DNA of 64,000 bases from Rotaria socialis (Eukaryota > Rotifera > Eurotatoria > Philodinida > Philodinidae), in NCBI GenBank assembly GCA_905331475.1, contig CAJNYU010002679.1, positions 288,221 through 352,220 of the forward strand, given 5' to 3'. The stretch's first letter is position 1; each line of letters opens with the position of its first letter. The notes beneath the pieces are model-generated. The model ran no database searches. It was not told the DNA's origin and was given only the letters and a program-made list of their open reading frames with translations. The position numbers and the translations under genes were made by a program. Positions 37,701-50,775 of this stretch are shown here, piece after piece.

Positions 37701-38825
37701 AAATATTGTTTAATTATATTTTTGTAATAAAACTCGGAGTATCTTTACTTCAATAGCCATGTCAGGTACGCGCAAACGAAAATCTCCAAGTTTTTCACTT
37801 GGATTTAATTCTATGGCATATGAACGATTTAATTGTTGTTCAGCTGTTTTATTTATATCTTTCATTGTTGATTTAAATTTAAGTTCCGGTAATGGAATAT
37901 CAAATAATCCACCAAGACGAAGTTTTGCTGGTATTGGCGCATCAATAATTGTTGATTGTTGCTGATTAGAAGTCGATTGTAAATTAATATCATCAAGATT
38001 GGGTTTCCATTTTTGAAGAAATGATTCAATCCGATTATCGAAGTTTGGTTTAAATGAGGTTGTAGCGGAGGAAAGATCCATACCAAGATCATCTTCGTTC
38101 GATAAAGATTTTAGGAGATCTTATTGGACAACAAAAACAGCACATTACTTTTCATTGAAGTTTACAGAATGTCAAGAACTTACGATCATTAGTTGATAAT
38201 ATTATGTCTGTTTCGTTTCGATTAATAATTGTTTCTAAATCTTGATGATTGTCATTTGCTGCATCTTTTGCGGATGGAGGCAAACAAGGACATGAAATTG
38301 GAGCAGGTTGAAGAAATTCATTAGGGTACAATGGTGTATCATCCTCAAGACTTATATTAACTACTGGTTTAGGTATAATTGGTACCTGAATATCATTCAA
38401 AACATTTGAAGCTTTCACTGTTGAGTTAATAGAAAAAACGTCTTACTTCACATAAGCCAATTATTTCACCAGTAGTTAAATTTCTATCGGCTACAAGATC
38501 AGATTCATCTTTGAGAGCTTCGATAGTAAATAATCGATTCACATCAATATCATGTGTAGTTAATTGTCTAGTTGCAAATGATTATGAGCGAGAAAGAGAA
38601 TTGATTGGTAAATTTAATACCTTTCGTGCAGACTAGGATCAAGCCAAGGGAATTGAGTTTCATCCACAAACGACTCAAGTATATCATCGAAATCCGTACG
38701 AATAAATTGCTTAGTTGCGGCCATTTTGTCTTTAATCTACAACGAACTTTTAGATTTAAGCAAGACGCTTGTTGTTCTTTTTCCGAATTTATTTCCGAAT
38801 GGTTTAAAACTTCAGAATAGGACAT
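31731..38825 (-). CDS. SKIV2L: SKI2-type RNA helicase (Superkiller complex, exosome cofactor)
   Basis: ATP-dependent 3'-5' RNA helicase that feeds mRNA into the cytoplasmic exosome as part of the SKI complex with SKI3 and SKI8. The start is the ATG at 38825 ([13 protein letters not shown]). Motifs in order are [11 protein letters not shown], Walker [18 protein letters not shown] (split by an intron near 37560), [33 protein letters not shown], the box II variant DEIHYLND (DEVH in human), [27 protein letters not shown] and motif [17 protein letters not shown]. Then come [18 protein letters not shown], the beta-barrel/arch insertion and a C-terminal DSHCT domain ([13 protein letters not shown] ... 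[10 protein letters not shown]). All expected motifs are intact. Most introns are small. Two unusual ones are about 1.2 kb (near 32651-33836) and about 0.5 kb (near 36992-37455), the latter carrying a GC-rich inverted repeat. Confidence 0.95.
33268..33298 (-). other. tRNA-like T-arm/B-box fragment in a SKI2 intron
   Basis: On the minus strand GCGGGTTCAATTCCCGT forms a T-stem and loop and matches the RNA polymerase III B box (GGTTCRANTCC). The 5' half of a tRNA, with its D arm and anticodon arm, could not be found upstream. It is likely a tRNA or tRNA-derived SINE remnant, or chance. Confidence 0.35.
37080..37425. repeat. GC-rich inverted repeat with central GTGAGG-type minisatellite, in a SKI2 intron
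   Basis: The plus-strand segment near 37160-37193 (CACGACATTACCGCGCGCGA) recurs in reverse complement near 37331-37364 with a few mismatches. Between the arms lies a purine-rich (GTGAGG)-like tract (37200-37305). The GC content is far above that of the surroundings. It looks like an inserted fold-back or MITE-like element. The open frames in it are not protein-like. Confidence 0.6.
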
Positions 38826-41207
38826 TTTTTCTAAATCAGGAATTTTTCAGACGGAAAAATTGCTTCTGAGTCAAACTTACACGGTATTAAATGAACTATA
38901 AACACTATGAAAAAGAGTTCTAAACTAAAATTCTATTATTTAAGTCGCTAAAATATAAGGACAGAATCAAGACACTTTGTGCACATTTTCAAATTACATC
39001 GCAAAAGTTACGAATTAAAAATATTTATCTGATATTTCACGATATTCATTTTAAATATAATATAAAATTTCGGTATCCCTGTAGTCATTAGTGACGGGCA
39101 TAAACTTTTATCAGGCAATTCATAGTTCATTTGACTAAACATATGTTAGGTTGTTGTAATCTGAAATTAAATTATCAGTCACAAAATCCGCCTCGTATGA
39201 TAATTAGCGGTGTAACCAAGGGCTATAAGTGGATTTACAAGCTGAATCAATCAGTGAAGCGTTGAGCACCACAGGTCGAAATTGTGTCAGATTAATTTTG
39301 CTATGAGCATCTCTAATAGATACGGTTGATCTTCTAGAGAGAAACAAAATACACACGATCCTGAACTATTCAGTGGCAACTACATTTTAGAAAAAAGTTA
39401 ATATTAAATTTTTATTTTGCTTCAAATTATATCTTAATATAATCATGTTAGGAATTATTTTAGTTTATCTATTTCAAATAAAACTCAATGATGTTTAATT
39501 GACATCTTGAAGAAATTTTTCTTGTGATGGTTGATAATTTTAATAGTATAAATCCTTCAGATATAAATAAATAGTTATTATGTGATTGTAGAAACTAACG
39601 TTCATCTTTGAATAACGGAAATACTTATTTTTTTTATACTGTGCACGTTGAAAATCACTGACACATGCAAAGCTGAACTATCCTATTGGTACACATATTG
39701 CTTTCAGCGTAAATAGTACGACAACCTAATAGTTTCTATACTCCTTTGATATTGTCTATGTAAGCATGATCATCAACAAGCACAAGCAATACCTGTAATT
39801 ACATTTAACAGTTTCATAATACAAAACAATAAATTATCTACCTCAGAACCAACATGTAAAAAAATCTGCTTTTATTATCATAGATACAAAAATATGATTG
39901 ACCTGTCGTTGCTATTTTCCAATAGACTCTAAAATCTTTTCTTTTTTTCAAATCAATCAATAGTTCAGTTTGAGCCAATTTTTTTCTTTTGCACACCCAA
40001 AACATCTAAAACAGTTTGTATTTATACCTTTAATTTTGTCCTTTTTGTTGCATTAGTAATCATTGTATAGTATATATTTAAAGAAAAAAAAAGACCAATT
40101 TCCCCTTTTTTGCCTCATCCTTTATTTTCTTTCACTTTCTCTTCATGACGCAATTTTTTTCGTCTTCAAAATACGACTTTTACATAAGTTTGTTTCATCA
40201 CGCGAACAAACACATATACGCACTGTTACAACTAGCAGCAAAGTAAAACAATCGATAAGGAAAAAAAATCCAACAATACGTATAAAGAAAACGAACAAAA
40301 TAGTGTACATTCCATAACCGAGGCAATGATAATATCCCCATGAGCATATCGATACAATCTGAGAGACTTTTGTGGAATGGGACAGATGTTGAAAACTTAT
40401 TCTAAGACAATCCCCTGATTTCTAAGTGACTGACTGTTCAACATGGATACATAAATATCAAAAAGAAGAAAAAAATGAATGAAAAAAAAATAGTCTCTCA
40501 TTAATTTTTTTTCACTCACTTTTTTCTCTTTTTCTTAATAGACAAAGACAAAAAGAAAAGAAAAAAAACAGGAAATAACATAGAAGAAAAAGAAAAGCAA
40601 AGATGGTTTTTTGTTTGTAAGTTTTTTTTTCATTGGCATTATACGAATTTTTTTGATTAGACTGTAAAGTCTAGGTTTTTTTGCAGAAAAACTTTATATT
40701 TTTTTGTCTTTTAATTTTTCGGACAAAAAAAACGAGGACAAGTAACATAGAAGAACCTCTGATAGACTTTTTTTGTTTTTTTTTGTGTTTTGAATGTACT
40801 TTCAATAATGAAAAAAATCAAACGAGGAAAAACGAGATCGACTAATCTATATATATGTTTAGATAGACAGATAGACAGACAGTGAGAGAGAGAGAGAGAG
40901 AGAGAGGAAGAGAGCGGGGCAGAGAAACTTGTTCGAATGATCACATGAAAATAAATATCGAACAGAAAGAGATGTGCGGGAATAGTCAAGATGAAAAGAA
41001 ACAACAAAACGAAACGAAGCTTAGTTTTTGCTTGGAGCAATGCATAGTAGAGAACAAACCCAAAACAGACACACACACACACACACACGCACACTCACAA
41101 ATCTGTTGCTCATTGAACAGAGCTACAACGAACAAAAGGAGACGAGAAAAAGTGAACAAAGAAAAAACAAAGAAAATGAAAACGTATATAGGTGTTAGGA
41201 AATGAAT
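38826..41207. other. Intergenic between SKI2 and PEX5, nothing recognised
   Basis: AT-rich sequence with homopolymer runs. It contains an (AG)n run at 40883-40905 and a (CA)n run at 41070-41089 close to the PEX5 stop codon, probably within the PEX5 3' UTR. Confidence 0.6.
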
Positions 41208-44200
41208 TCACTCTATTTGGAATTCAGTAAGTAATTTAGATAAATCTTTTTTTGCAACGCTGTTTTCTAAATCTGGCCGTTGCAAATGACCGATAGCAAT
41301 GGCTAATGTACGCCATATATTTTCGGACATTTGCACGTGTGTACCTTGCGGGCCAATACCTTCACTTTGTTGTTTAAGCGCTGTTAAGAAATGTTCAACA
41401 GCTTGTTTATATGCACTCAAATTGAAGCAACTAATGCCAAGATTATAACGAGCACGTACGAAACCGGGTGATAGTGTTAATGCATGATAGTAAGCATCGA
41501 CAGCTTTTTCACTTTGGCCACCATTAGCTAATGCCGCACCTAATTTGTTCCATAGTAGAGCATCCTAAAAGATCAAAAAATAGAATAAAATTTTACATTA
41601 ACTGTAAAAAAATAGTTTGATAAATGCAAAGAAATATGAGGTGTCGAATCAAACTTTTATTTGCCACGTTGGCCGGGTTTAAATTCCATTTTACGGTCTT
41701 AGCGTGTTGAATTATGAATGCTCCATGAAATTTCTACATTGAATTTATCCATAGATAGATCAACACGTCTTTTTTTTATCGACTTATAGTGCAAAAATTA
41801 ACTAAAGCGTCCATAAAACAATATTCAGACGACTGGAAAGTCCACTTAGCATATACGTTTCTTTACTGATTATCATCGGTACTTGATTAATAATAATAGC
41901 TTCGAGCTAAACATAATTGAACAGATGCAAATGCTCCCATCTCATTATCTTTCTTTCGATATCACAACGTGCCTTTCTATTTAGAAAAAAAGATTGCTCT
42001 TGATTCAAACTCTATAAAATCATCTTTGTTTCAAAGAAAAAATGCATCTGTATTGAATGATGGTATGCAAGCTCCAACTATTATGGTTAAATCTACTGTG
42101 TTCGGTAAGCTTTATATTAGTTTGATATATGAAAATGAATATAATATCTGTGTTTAACCAACATTGAACGATTACAGTTCTTACAAAGTAAGAAAGAGTT
42201 GAAGCAATCAAGTACAAAAAGTTGCAATAGTAACATATTAATAAATAATATGAATTCCATATGGGTTCTCACTTCTCGAAGTATAAACAAAGTCTTAGGT
42301 ACAACAAAAACAAAATCAAATTTTGATCTGAACATTTAACTGAAGAATCTTTCATAGAGCATGCAAAAATTTTGGAATGAAGTCTTTTAGAAGTATAAAT
42401 CGTGCCGCATAGCTTTTTCAAAGTTTTAGATGTCCCCATAGACATCGATGAAAACTTTGGAGTATTTGATACGAACGCTAGTCTAGTTAAAGTCTTTATA
42501 TGATCAAAAATCATTCAAACACGAAACAGACTTCCTAGGAGATTTTATTCCACAGGGAAACTAGAATATATTTGAGTACTTGTTTATAATCTGTGACTCA
42601 ACTAAGAGAAACTATATACTCTCTTGCAGTGAGCGTACGATTTAATTTTTGCTTCGAAATAAAAAATGTTGCCCTATTGGGAAAAAAATACTTCGAGGAC
42701 CATTTATTTTATTGTACTTGCTGCTTTCATGGTTAATGAATCCTATTAACAAAGTAGCAATGGTTCAATGTTTTCCACATAGTAACATAATGTGATGACA
42801 ATTTTTTGTTTTCTTTTAACATTACTTATAAAATGTAAGAGTATTTTCTTATACGAAAAAAAACAATGCTAGAAAAATCACTGTACTATCCTATCACAAT
42901 TTATCTCATGCATTAGTTTCAATGATAACAATGCTGTGAAAATCTGATATGTTATATCATGATTCCGAAAACAATGAAAGATTGTTTGTTTGTTTTTTTT
43001 TTTAATATATTTATATTCCGGAAGAAAAACTTACGTCGGGTTTAGCAAGAACGGCTGTGTTGAAACATTCTGCTGCTTTATCATAATCGCCCGGCAAATG
43101 AAACAATACACCAAGACATACCTAAACAATATGAATTTTCTATTAGGAAAATCTAGTTCAATCAAAATTGAACTTACTTGAAGATCAGAGTCAATATCAT
43201 TCGGATTATTAGATAATGAAATTGCCTGTAAAAATAGTTCTTGTAGTTCTTCAAAAGCCAATCTAAATCGAAAACCCAAAAATTAATCATTCACAAAAAA
43301 ATACGATTAATCATGAACATACTCATCGATCAATCTTGGTTCATTAGTTGTTGTTACTTGTGATCGACGATTGGATAAAAGATGTGAATATTTGTCATTA
43401 TTAGCTAACCATTTGCGTAAAGAATCAAGTGCTTCGTTAGTCAACATTTCATTAGCATAGCACGACGCTAGTGTGATATATGCTTGCAAATTTTTTGGAT
43501 CAAGTTCGACACATCTTTAAAAATAAACAATTTTTTACATGAAAAAAAAAACTTCAAATTAATTCTTACTTTTTTAATGCACATATTGCAGGACCGTCCT
43601 GTTCGTTTTCACTCTGAGTTATACCGAGATAAAGCCATGCCTAGAATATGTGAAATACATAATAGTGAATATAAATAGAAGGTAGTATGTATTTTGAGAT
43701 GATTCTATCAGCAGGAAGCGATGCTCGGAATCAAAATTATACACTCGGATGAATGTCTTATTGTTTGTTTCGAAGTGAAGTCATGAAGATAATTTCTATA
43801 GAAGCTGTTTAACTTCCGATTACTATCGCGTCTTTCAAGTATTTACCAAACATAGAGGAAATTGATGTTTTCCGATTTCAGCACTTTAAATAACTATTTT
43901 AAAATCTAATTGCATATTTTTGTCTTTTACAAAAGTTACACTTTTCGTTGTGTCAATAATGATACATAATTAGAATAACATTGAAACTTTCGATTTAACA
44001 ATAAAGATACTATTGATTTTATTATATTACCTCGGTAGATCATTTCTGTACACGAAAAAAATATTGATCGACAGTATGAACTGGCAAATTAAGTTTTCAC
44101 CTATCGTTACTAATAATAAAAACTTCAGATCGTTGAAAATTAAGATTTTTAATTCGAATACAAAGTGAAACATTTTTTATGTTACGACATTCTTGAGAAT

Positions 44201-46997
44201 TCTAAATTTAGTTTTGGCATGCTTAATAATTATGATCATCTTGAATTTGGTCGAAAGTAAAAATGTCAAAACTGAGGGGATACTTCCATACATTTATTTT
44301 TCTTTGTGAAAGTGAATCAGCCAGTAGAGTAGACTCAATTAAAATACAACATTTATTATTAAAAGAAGACTAAAAGACGGTCTAAAACATCTTTTTGGGA
44401 ATGATTGTGAATCCATCTTTAAACAATGTTTTATCTGCTTGATTAAAACTTCTTTTTTACCACAATTCAAGACAAACTTTTAAGAAGTTCACATGCTGTA
44501 ATGAGATAATTGCTATATATATATATATATATCATACAACGTGTTTATTTGACTTTGTAATGCTATTATTCTTGTGTCTTTCGGCTTCGATGCACCAAAT
44601 GACCATTCAAGTCTATACCTTCTTTATTCGAATTAATGAAATATCATTTCATCGTTGATGATAAATATTGAATCAGAGGGAGCTATCACTTTTATTTTGT
44701 TTTTCTCGAATAATTAAAGATTCTTATTCGTATTCGTTTTTGCCCATTTCTTTGTACTGAATGAACAATAGTTTGATAGACGGATCATAAATTTACAATA
44801 AGATACGTCAATATTCGTCCTGAAATAATGACATATTCATCACACACTTTTCCAAACAGTCTTCATTTAAAATTCCCTTTTTTACAACAAGGTTTTATTT
44901 CAATGTTCGTATTTTCGACATTTTTACTTTCGACCAAATTTAAGTTTACCGCAATTATGACCTTCACGAATTAACAACTACGCTAATTTTCACAAACTCT
45001 TCTTATGAAATAATTCTGTATTCTTACCTCGACATGCTTGGGATCTTTTTGGACGGCAGCTTCGAATAGTAGAACAGCGTTGACGATATCGTGAGCTTGT
45101 AAACGTTTAAGACCTTCGTCGAATGGACTTGAATGGTCAAGAAATGAATTTGCTTTTGAAAATTTATATTCAGAATAGTTATCGTCCATAAGATGGCGAA
45201 GCCATGATTGTGAACGTGGAATTTGACTAAAAACGAAAGAAAAAATATTTATTTACAAAATCGAGATTTAATAATTCTTTTTATTTTACTCGTCTAATGA
45301 TGATAAATTAGCTGCATCAGTGGCCCAATCAGTTTGCCATTCACTTTCATTCGATAAATCATTAGAAAATTCATTGATCCATTTATCTACTGTTACATCC
45401 TGAAAAAAATTAATTAACATCTAGTGACCGGTATGAAATAAAATAAAAACATTTCTTACTTTCGTTTCGCCTGTAGCCTGTTGCATCTTGGCATCGACGG
45501 TGGATTTTTCTCCATTACCGCCAGCTACATGTTCAACGAAATTTTTAAACTAAAATAATAATAATATCGAATATATTTTTCGTCTTCTTTTGTAAAAATT
45601 GTTTACTTCACTATCGGCTGCAAATTGAGTTTCCTGTAAAAGTGCAAAAATATTTTGTGCAGCTTTGACAGTATCGTTGTCAAAGGCTGCATCGACATTT
45701 GATGGTTGTTGATCAAGAAAAGTTGAATTCGAGTTTAATGAGAAAGCTGAAGTTTGAGGACTAAAACGAAAAAATGTTAAAATTAGACTAAGAAAATTTG
45801 TTTTCATAAAGATTTCCACATGGTAATTATTTAAGCCAACAGTCTTATCCTTCATTAATTCATGTACCTGAAGGTCATCGTGATCGTGCACGATTCATTT
45901 TTGTCTTGTCATTTATTCCACTATTTAATTATTGCCTTTTTTCTCATAAGTAATAATTTTATTAAGTATACTGTTATGAATTTTTATTTTTAAAGAATTT
46001 TATTGTTTGGATCAAATTCAAAAAAAAGATCTCATTCAATTAGAGAATTAATCTTAAGAGTAGGCTAGGCCTCAATGTCAAAATTTTAGAGTAAATATTG
46101 AGTTTTGATTGACATAGAAAATTTAACAATCATATTATTTTGTGAACCAAACATATAATGCACTTTGAAAATAAACTTATTTTATAATAAAAAAATAGTT
46201 CCTGCTGTTTTTTTTCTTCTTTCCTATGATCTCTGGAGAATAGCTGAAGGACAATTTATTCGAATTATTTTCTTATTAGCTTTTCTTAGTTTTTCATTCC
46301 TAAAAACAATCTTACATATAAGATTGTTCATTCCATGGCATCCATTGTGACTGTTGTTGAATATTGAAATCGTTCATAATGTGTGGCGGTGCTTGTATTT
46401 GTTGATTCGACAATGGATGAGCTATTGGTGATGAATAATTATTATTTGGTTTCGATGTATTTGTTGAAAAAGATGAAAAATCATTTGTAAGTGAATCAAG
46501 AAATTGCGTCGTCCATTCGTATTCTTAATAGACAAAATTAAAAACTTAATAAGAAATAAAAACTAAAGAATACCATGTTTATTAGTATTATCAACAGTAT
46601 CATCAGCTAGACGTAAACCGGTTAAGAGACCTTCGAGATGAAATGTATTTGGTGCAGCGATAGGTCGATGATATTCATTAACAAGTTCATCAATAGTAGC
46701 ATTACTACCGCCAGTTAGATTCGCATTCTACCAAAAAAAAAGAAAAAAAAAAGAATTCAAAACAAAACCGAAAGGCTAAATCGCAAGATTCATACAGAAA
46801 AATTATTTGTTGCTGGTTTAATAAGACCATCCTAGAAAGCAAAAAATAGAGCAATCGTGAAATTAAAACAATAATGAAACCAAAAACAAATTTACTTGTG
46901 TAACAAGTGTATTATCACGTGAATAGAATTGGCTTAACTTAATCAACGGGTTTGTTGTGCCACATTCGGCATCGAGAAGAGGTTTGAGTGCAGCCAT
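41208..46997 (-). CDS. PEX5: Peroxisomal PTS1 import receptor PEX5
   Basis: Cytosolic and peroxisomal cycling receptor that binds C-terminal SKL-type signals and carries cargo through the PEX13/PEX14 docking complex. The start at 46997 gives [21 protein letters not shown], with the conserved N-terminal Cys (CGxxNPL) that is mono-ubiquitinated for recycling. Disordered N-terminal exons hold WxxxF-type PEX14/PEX13-binding motifs WTTQF (near 46520) and WINEF (near 45380). The TPR region follows in exons at 45230-45027, 43620-43030 and 41566-41208. The family C-terminus is [21 protein letters not shown] ... DLSKLLTEF. Two introns are large for this genome: about 1.39 kb (near 43640-45027) and about 1.46 kb (near 41570-43033). 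No PTS2-receptor-binding (PEX7) box was identified with confidence. Confidence 0.93.
44240..44944. repeat. Inverted-repeat-bounded segment inside a PEX5 intron
   Basis: About 31 bases at 44240-44270 (beginning CTTGAATTTGGTCGAAAGTA) recur in reverse complement at 44914-44944 with two mismatches. They bound 705 bases inside an unusually long PEX5 intron. No transposase and no clear target-site duplication are visible. A degenerate MITE is a reasonable guess. Confidence 0.5.
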
Positions 46998-48140
46998 CTA
47001 TGAATTATGGGATAAAGGGAGAAGAATAAAAAATGCGAATCTAAAATGAAAAAACACAACGAAGATGTCAGAATATAGTCATCTGTATCTTTCGATATAT
47101 GACTACGTGAATTTGTCTGCTTGGCACAAGTCCAATTTCAACGTTGTCGTTTTCCTCCATCTTTTTTTCTCTTCCTCTTGTTCTCCTTGATGACTACTGG
47201 TAAAATATGGTTAACCAATCAGAATAATTCTATCATACGCGGAGCGACAAATTAAAAGACAACAAAAAAATGGAGTTTTGTCAAATGAATTAAATAATGC
47301 ATGATATTAATTTACAAAAATGCAATATTATAAATCTCAAGGATCAAGGAACAAATTTGTTTTTTTGCCTTTTAATTATATATAATTAATATTTTTTTTC
47401 TCCATTTCTTCTTTCTACCATTTATGTTTTTGGTTCGTTGTCTCTGAAGAAATAAACATAAACGGTGTGTGCATGTTTGTTTGTTTCAATGTGCACACCG
47501 CGCTCAACCAACGGTTTCCAAGCGTGTTGTGTGCACATTCGATTCTTTCTTTTTTTTTCTTATGTTGCGTTGTACCCGAATGTATATTTATACATGTAAA
47601 ATGTGTATATATATATATATAACTTAAAGCGCACGAGGGCTAACAATAGAGAGTGAAGAAAAAATCGAATACATCGCGACTACTAAGCCAAGGTTTCTTT
47701 CGCTGTGTATACGTATGTATCTTTCCCTCGCCTGACTTCATCTTCATCGTCGTCAGTTATGTATATTATACAAAAAAAAACCAAAATGAACTACAACTGT
47801 TGAATGCAATCTCATTTGATCGAACTTAGCAATTGACTATGCTTACTGAAGATAGTAAATATATCTAGAATGTAAATATCTATTATCGTAAATTCTCTAG
47901 AATTATTTAGAATTTAAATAGTAAAAAATTCCCTATTGATGTTTGTTCGATCTCGAAATTTTTATTTTCTGTGTAAGTTATTTATTTTTTAACAAAATGC
48001 CTAAATAAATAATTGAAAAATAATAATTCAATTATGGATGCATATCAATAAATAACTAGATTGTTTTCTTTTCGTTTTAGAATTTGAGTGAGTAAGGGTG
48101 TAAGTTGGCCAGCCTCCCCCAAACTAAAAGACGGAACATC
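46998..48140. promoter_or_regulatory. Divergent promoter region between PEX5 and the CELF-like gene
   Basis: The two genes point away from each other across 1.1 kb. An intron acceptor (CGTTTTAG at about 48080) precedes the CELF-like start codon, so that gene has a 5' UTR exon here. A perfect 11-base palindromic arm pair (47488-47498 and 47529-47539) lies in the middle. A (TA)n run lies near 47608-47621. Confidence 0.5.
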
Positions 48141-50095
48141 ATGTCCGCAATGACGGTCACAAGCGGTGGCGTTAGCGGCAACAATAATAATCCGAATAAT
48201 AATGGTGGAGGTGGTGAACAAACTGACGGTTTTGCTTTATTTCATAATCGACCGCCTATCTGGCCTACATCAAATCAATCAGTACTTGATCAACATTGGA
48301 ATGAATCAATATTTTCACCGGTTCATCCACAACAGCATCGTTCGTGGCCATCTGAACCATTTGGTAGTGATATATGTGGTGACGAATTACCATATCCAAG
48401 ACAAACAACGAATCATAACAATAATGATTTCAGTCCATTACCATCGTCACCAGCAGCTTTATTAAATGGTAATCATCTTGGTCAAACAGGACGTTTTCAA
48501 TTTCCAAATGATTCATCACCGTATTGTCCTCAACAATTACCACCCATGTCATCATGTTTTAGTGATTCACTATATGATCCATCGCCATCGTCTGTACTTT
48601 TTCCAAGTGATATTGATCGACGTAATAATTCTTTACTCGATACACGACAACAACAGCAGCAATCATCATCATCATCATTAGATAATTCGATGATTCCAAG
48701 AGAATCAAAATTAACATTGGACCAAATGGTTGGACGTTTTGCTGATTTACAATTACCACCACAACCACCACTACCACCATCATCAACATATCAATCTTAT
48801 CAAAATCCATTTTTGCCTCCATCTAATGATCAACAACAGCAGCAACAGCAACAGCAAATTTTATCATCATTTTATTATCAACAATCATCACCAACACAAC
48901 AAATCCCATCATCAATGGTTAATTCACGTTTAGGGCCACCACCACCCCCATTTGGAAATCATCTGTATGTAAATTCACCATCATCACCACATACACAAAA
49001 TTTTCTAACACAACAACAGCAAAATGGACCTTTACCACCACCACCAACAACATCAAATATGTTCAATGATCGTTATGAGCGTAATGATGGTTATTTACCG
49101 TTTTCAAATAATTCATCATATCTATCAGCTATGCGTTTTTCACCTAATCCAGCATATCGTACGACAAAAAGTGGTAAACAACAAATAGGACCCGAAAATT
49201 CCAATTTATTCATTTGTCATTTACCACAAGAGACAAATGATCAATCATTGATGAATTTATTTTCTCAATTTGGCAGTGTTTTGTCGGCAAAGGTATATTG
49301 AATATTTAGTTGAGTTCGTAGTTAGTCTCAATCTATTTCATTTAGGTATTCGTTGACAAAAAAACAAATCAATCAAAATGTTTTGGTTTTGTTTCATACG
49401 ATAATCCGTCGTCCGCTCAACAAGGTAAAAAGAAAGAGAACTAATTATTTTTTTCACTCTATGAAACATGTCAACATGATTATGATTTGATATTCTATGT
49501 GAAGAACTTAGAAAAGAAATTCTTAAATTATTATTTGAATTCATACTGAGCTCACAGGGGAGTTTCGTTTATAGTAGAAAACCTTTTCATAAGTTACTTT
49601 AACCGCAGTAATAATTATTTAACTGAAAGCATTTTTATTGATAGGCCAAATGATTTTTTGAAAACTATTTCTTTCTAATTACTACACATTTACTGGATAC
49701 TCCAAAGGAAATATTTTACTTCAAAGAGTTCATAGAACATTTTTCGTGTGCCACTGAAACCTTAATAGACGCTCAAAGGATGTATTACGCTTGAAGAGAA
49801 ATATTTTCTTTTGAATTTTATTCTCATTAACTAGAAATAATCAATGCCCTGTTATAAAATGAGCTGAAGAAACTTTATTTTCAAACTAATTAAAATTTTC
49901 ATCATTTACTGTTTTCAATAAATTAAAAAAAACCTGTTGAGAAAAGAATTCTTTTTTTCTAAATATATTTATAGGGTATATGATTCAATGAAATTATTTT
50001 TTCTTCTTCCTCTAGCGATATCAAGTATGGATGGTTTTAGTGTTGGTTCAAAACGACTGAAGGTTGAATTGAAAAAACCACGTCGTAATTCGTAG
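48141..50095 (+). CDS. CELF/Bruno-like RNA-binding protein with only the C-terminal RRM
   Basis: Three exons are 48141-49292, 49346-49424 and 50016-50093/50095, joining in frame; the stop is at 50093-50095. The first ATG, 48141, gives [16 protein letters not shown]. About 350 residues of low-complexity Asn/Gln/Pro/Ser-rich sequence come first, with a Gln run near 48830. One RRM then closes the protein: [47 protein letters not shown] and [16 protein letters not shown]. This matches RRM3 of CELF/Bruno proteins, including RNP2 (LFICHL) and RNP1 (KCFGFVSY). The usual RRM1 and RRM2 are absent from the visible exons. CELF proteins bind GU-rich RNA to control splicing, translation and decay. Confidence 0.88.
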
Positions 50096-50541
50096 TATGA
50101 CCAAACGTAAAATTTTCAACAAAATTGTAAGAACAGTAATAGAAAACATCGTGTTATATCTCCATTGCAAAAGCAGAAAATTAAAGATCTGTAATATGAG
50201 TATAAGTTTTAACTGTCTATTTCTCGTTTTGATTTTTTTTCGCCATTATTTCCTCTTTTTGTTCCTTCGAAAAAGCCAACAAAGAATCGAACATATATAC
50301 TTTTTCTTTGGTTCTCTTGTGTTGTTTGTGTGCGTGTTTCTCAAAGAGACTTGTGTAGAAAAAAAGGAGGAATTCCCTGTATGTTTTTTTTTCTGTTTAT
50401 GTGTTTATGGCTCTCGATTTCTGTGTCGACTTTTTTTTGTGAGTTGCTGCTGTGTTCCAAACTGTGTTTTCTTTTTTTATGCTGCCACTATTGCTGCCGC
50501 CAACGCCGCTGTTTTTTCTTTATTTATTTATTAAGCGATTA

Positions 50542-50564
50542 TGTGTGTGTGTGTGTGTGTGTGT
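50542..50564 (+). repeat. (TG)n tract downstream of the CELF-like gene
   Basis: About eleven uninterrupted TG units, 450 bases after the stop codon, so plausibly in the 3' UTR. Confidence 0.9.
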
Positions 50565-50753
50565 CAGCTTTTATTATCTGCTGTGTGTTTAGCGTGTGTG
50601 CGAGCAGTTCACTCATTTTATTTTGTTGTTTTCTGTTTTTCTTTCGTTTATTAAAACAAAAACTCCCTAATTTATTCACAACTTAAAAGAAAAAACCAAC
50701 AGTTATATTATCTTTCTTTTTTTGTGCGTGTGTGCTCATACCTACACGGTTGT

Positions 50754-50775
50754 TGTGTGTGTGTGTGTGTGTGTG
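50754..50775 (+). repeat. Second (TG)n tract downstream of the CELF-like gene
   Basis: About eleven uninterrupted GT units, 190 bases after the first tract, in the same orientation. Confidence 0.9.

Noticed and set aside
42020-42514. Minus-strand frames in the 1.46 kb PEX5 intron
   Set aside because: Low-quality composition, no motifs; considered intronic noise.
48105-48140. Extension of the CELF-like protein to a TTG codon
   Set aside because: A nearby in-frame ATG at 48141 is the better start; the upstream stretch looks like 5' UTR after a splice acceptor.
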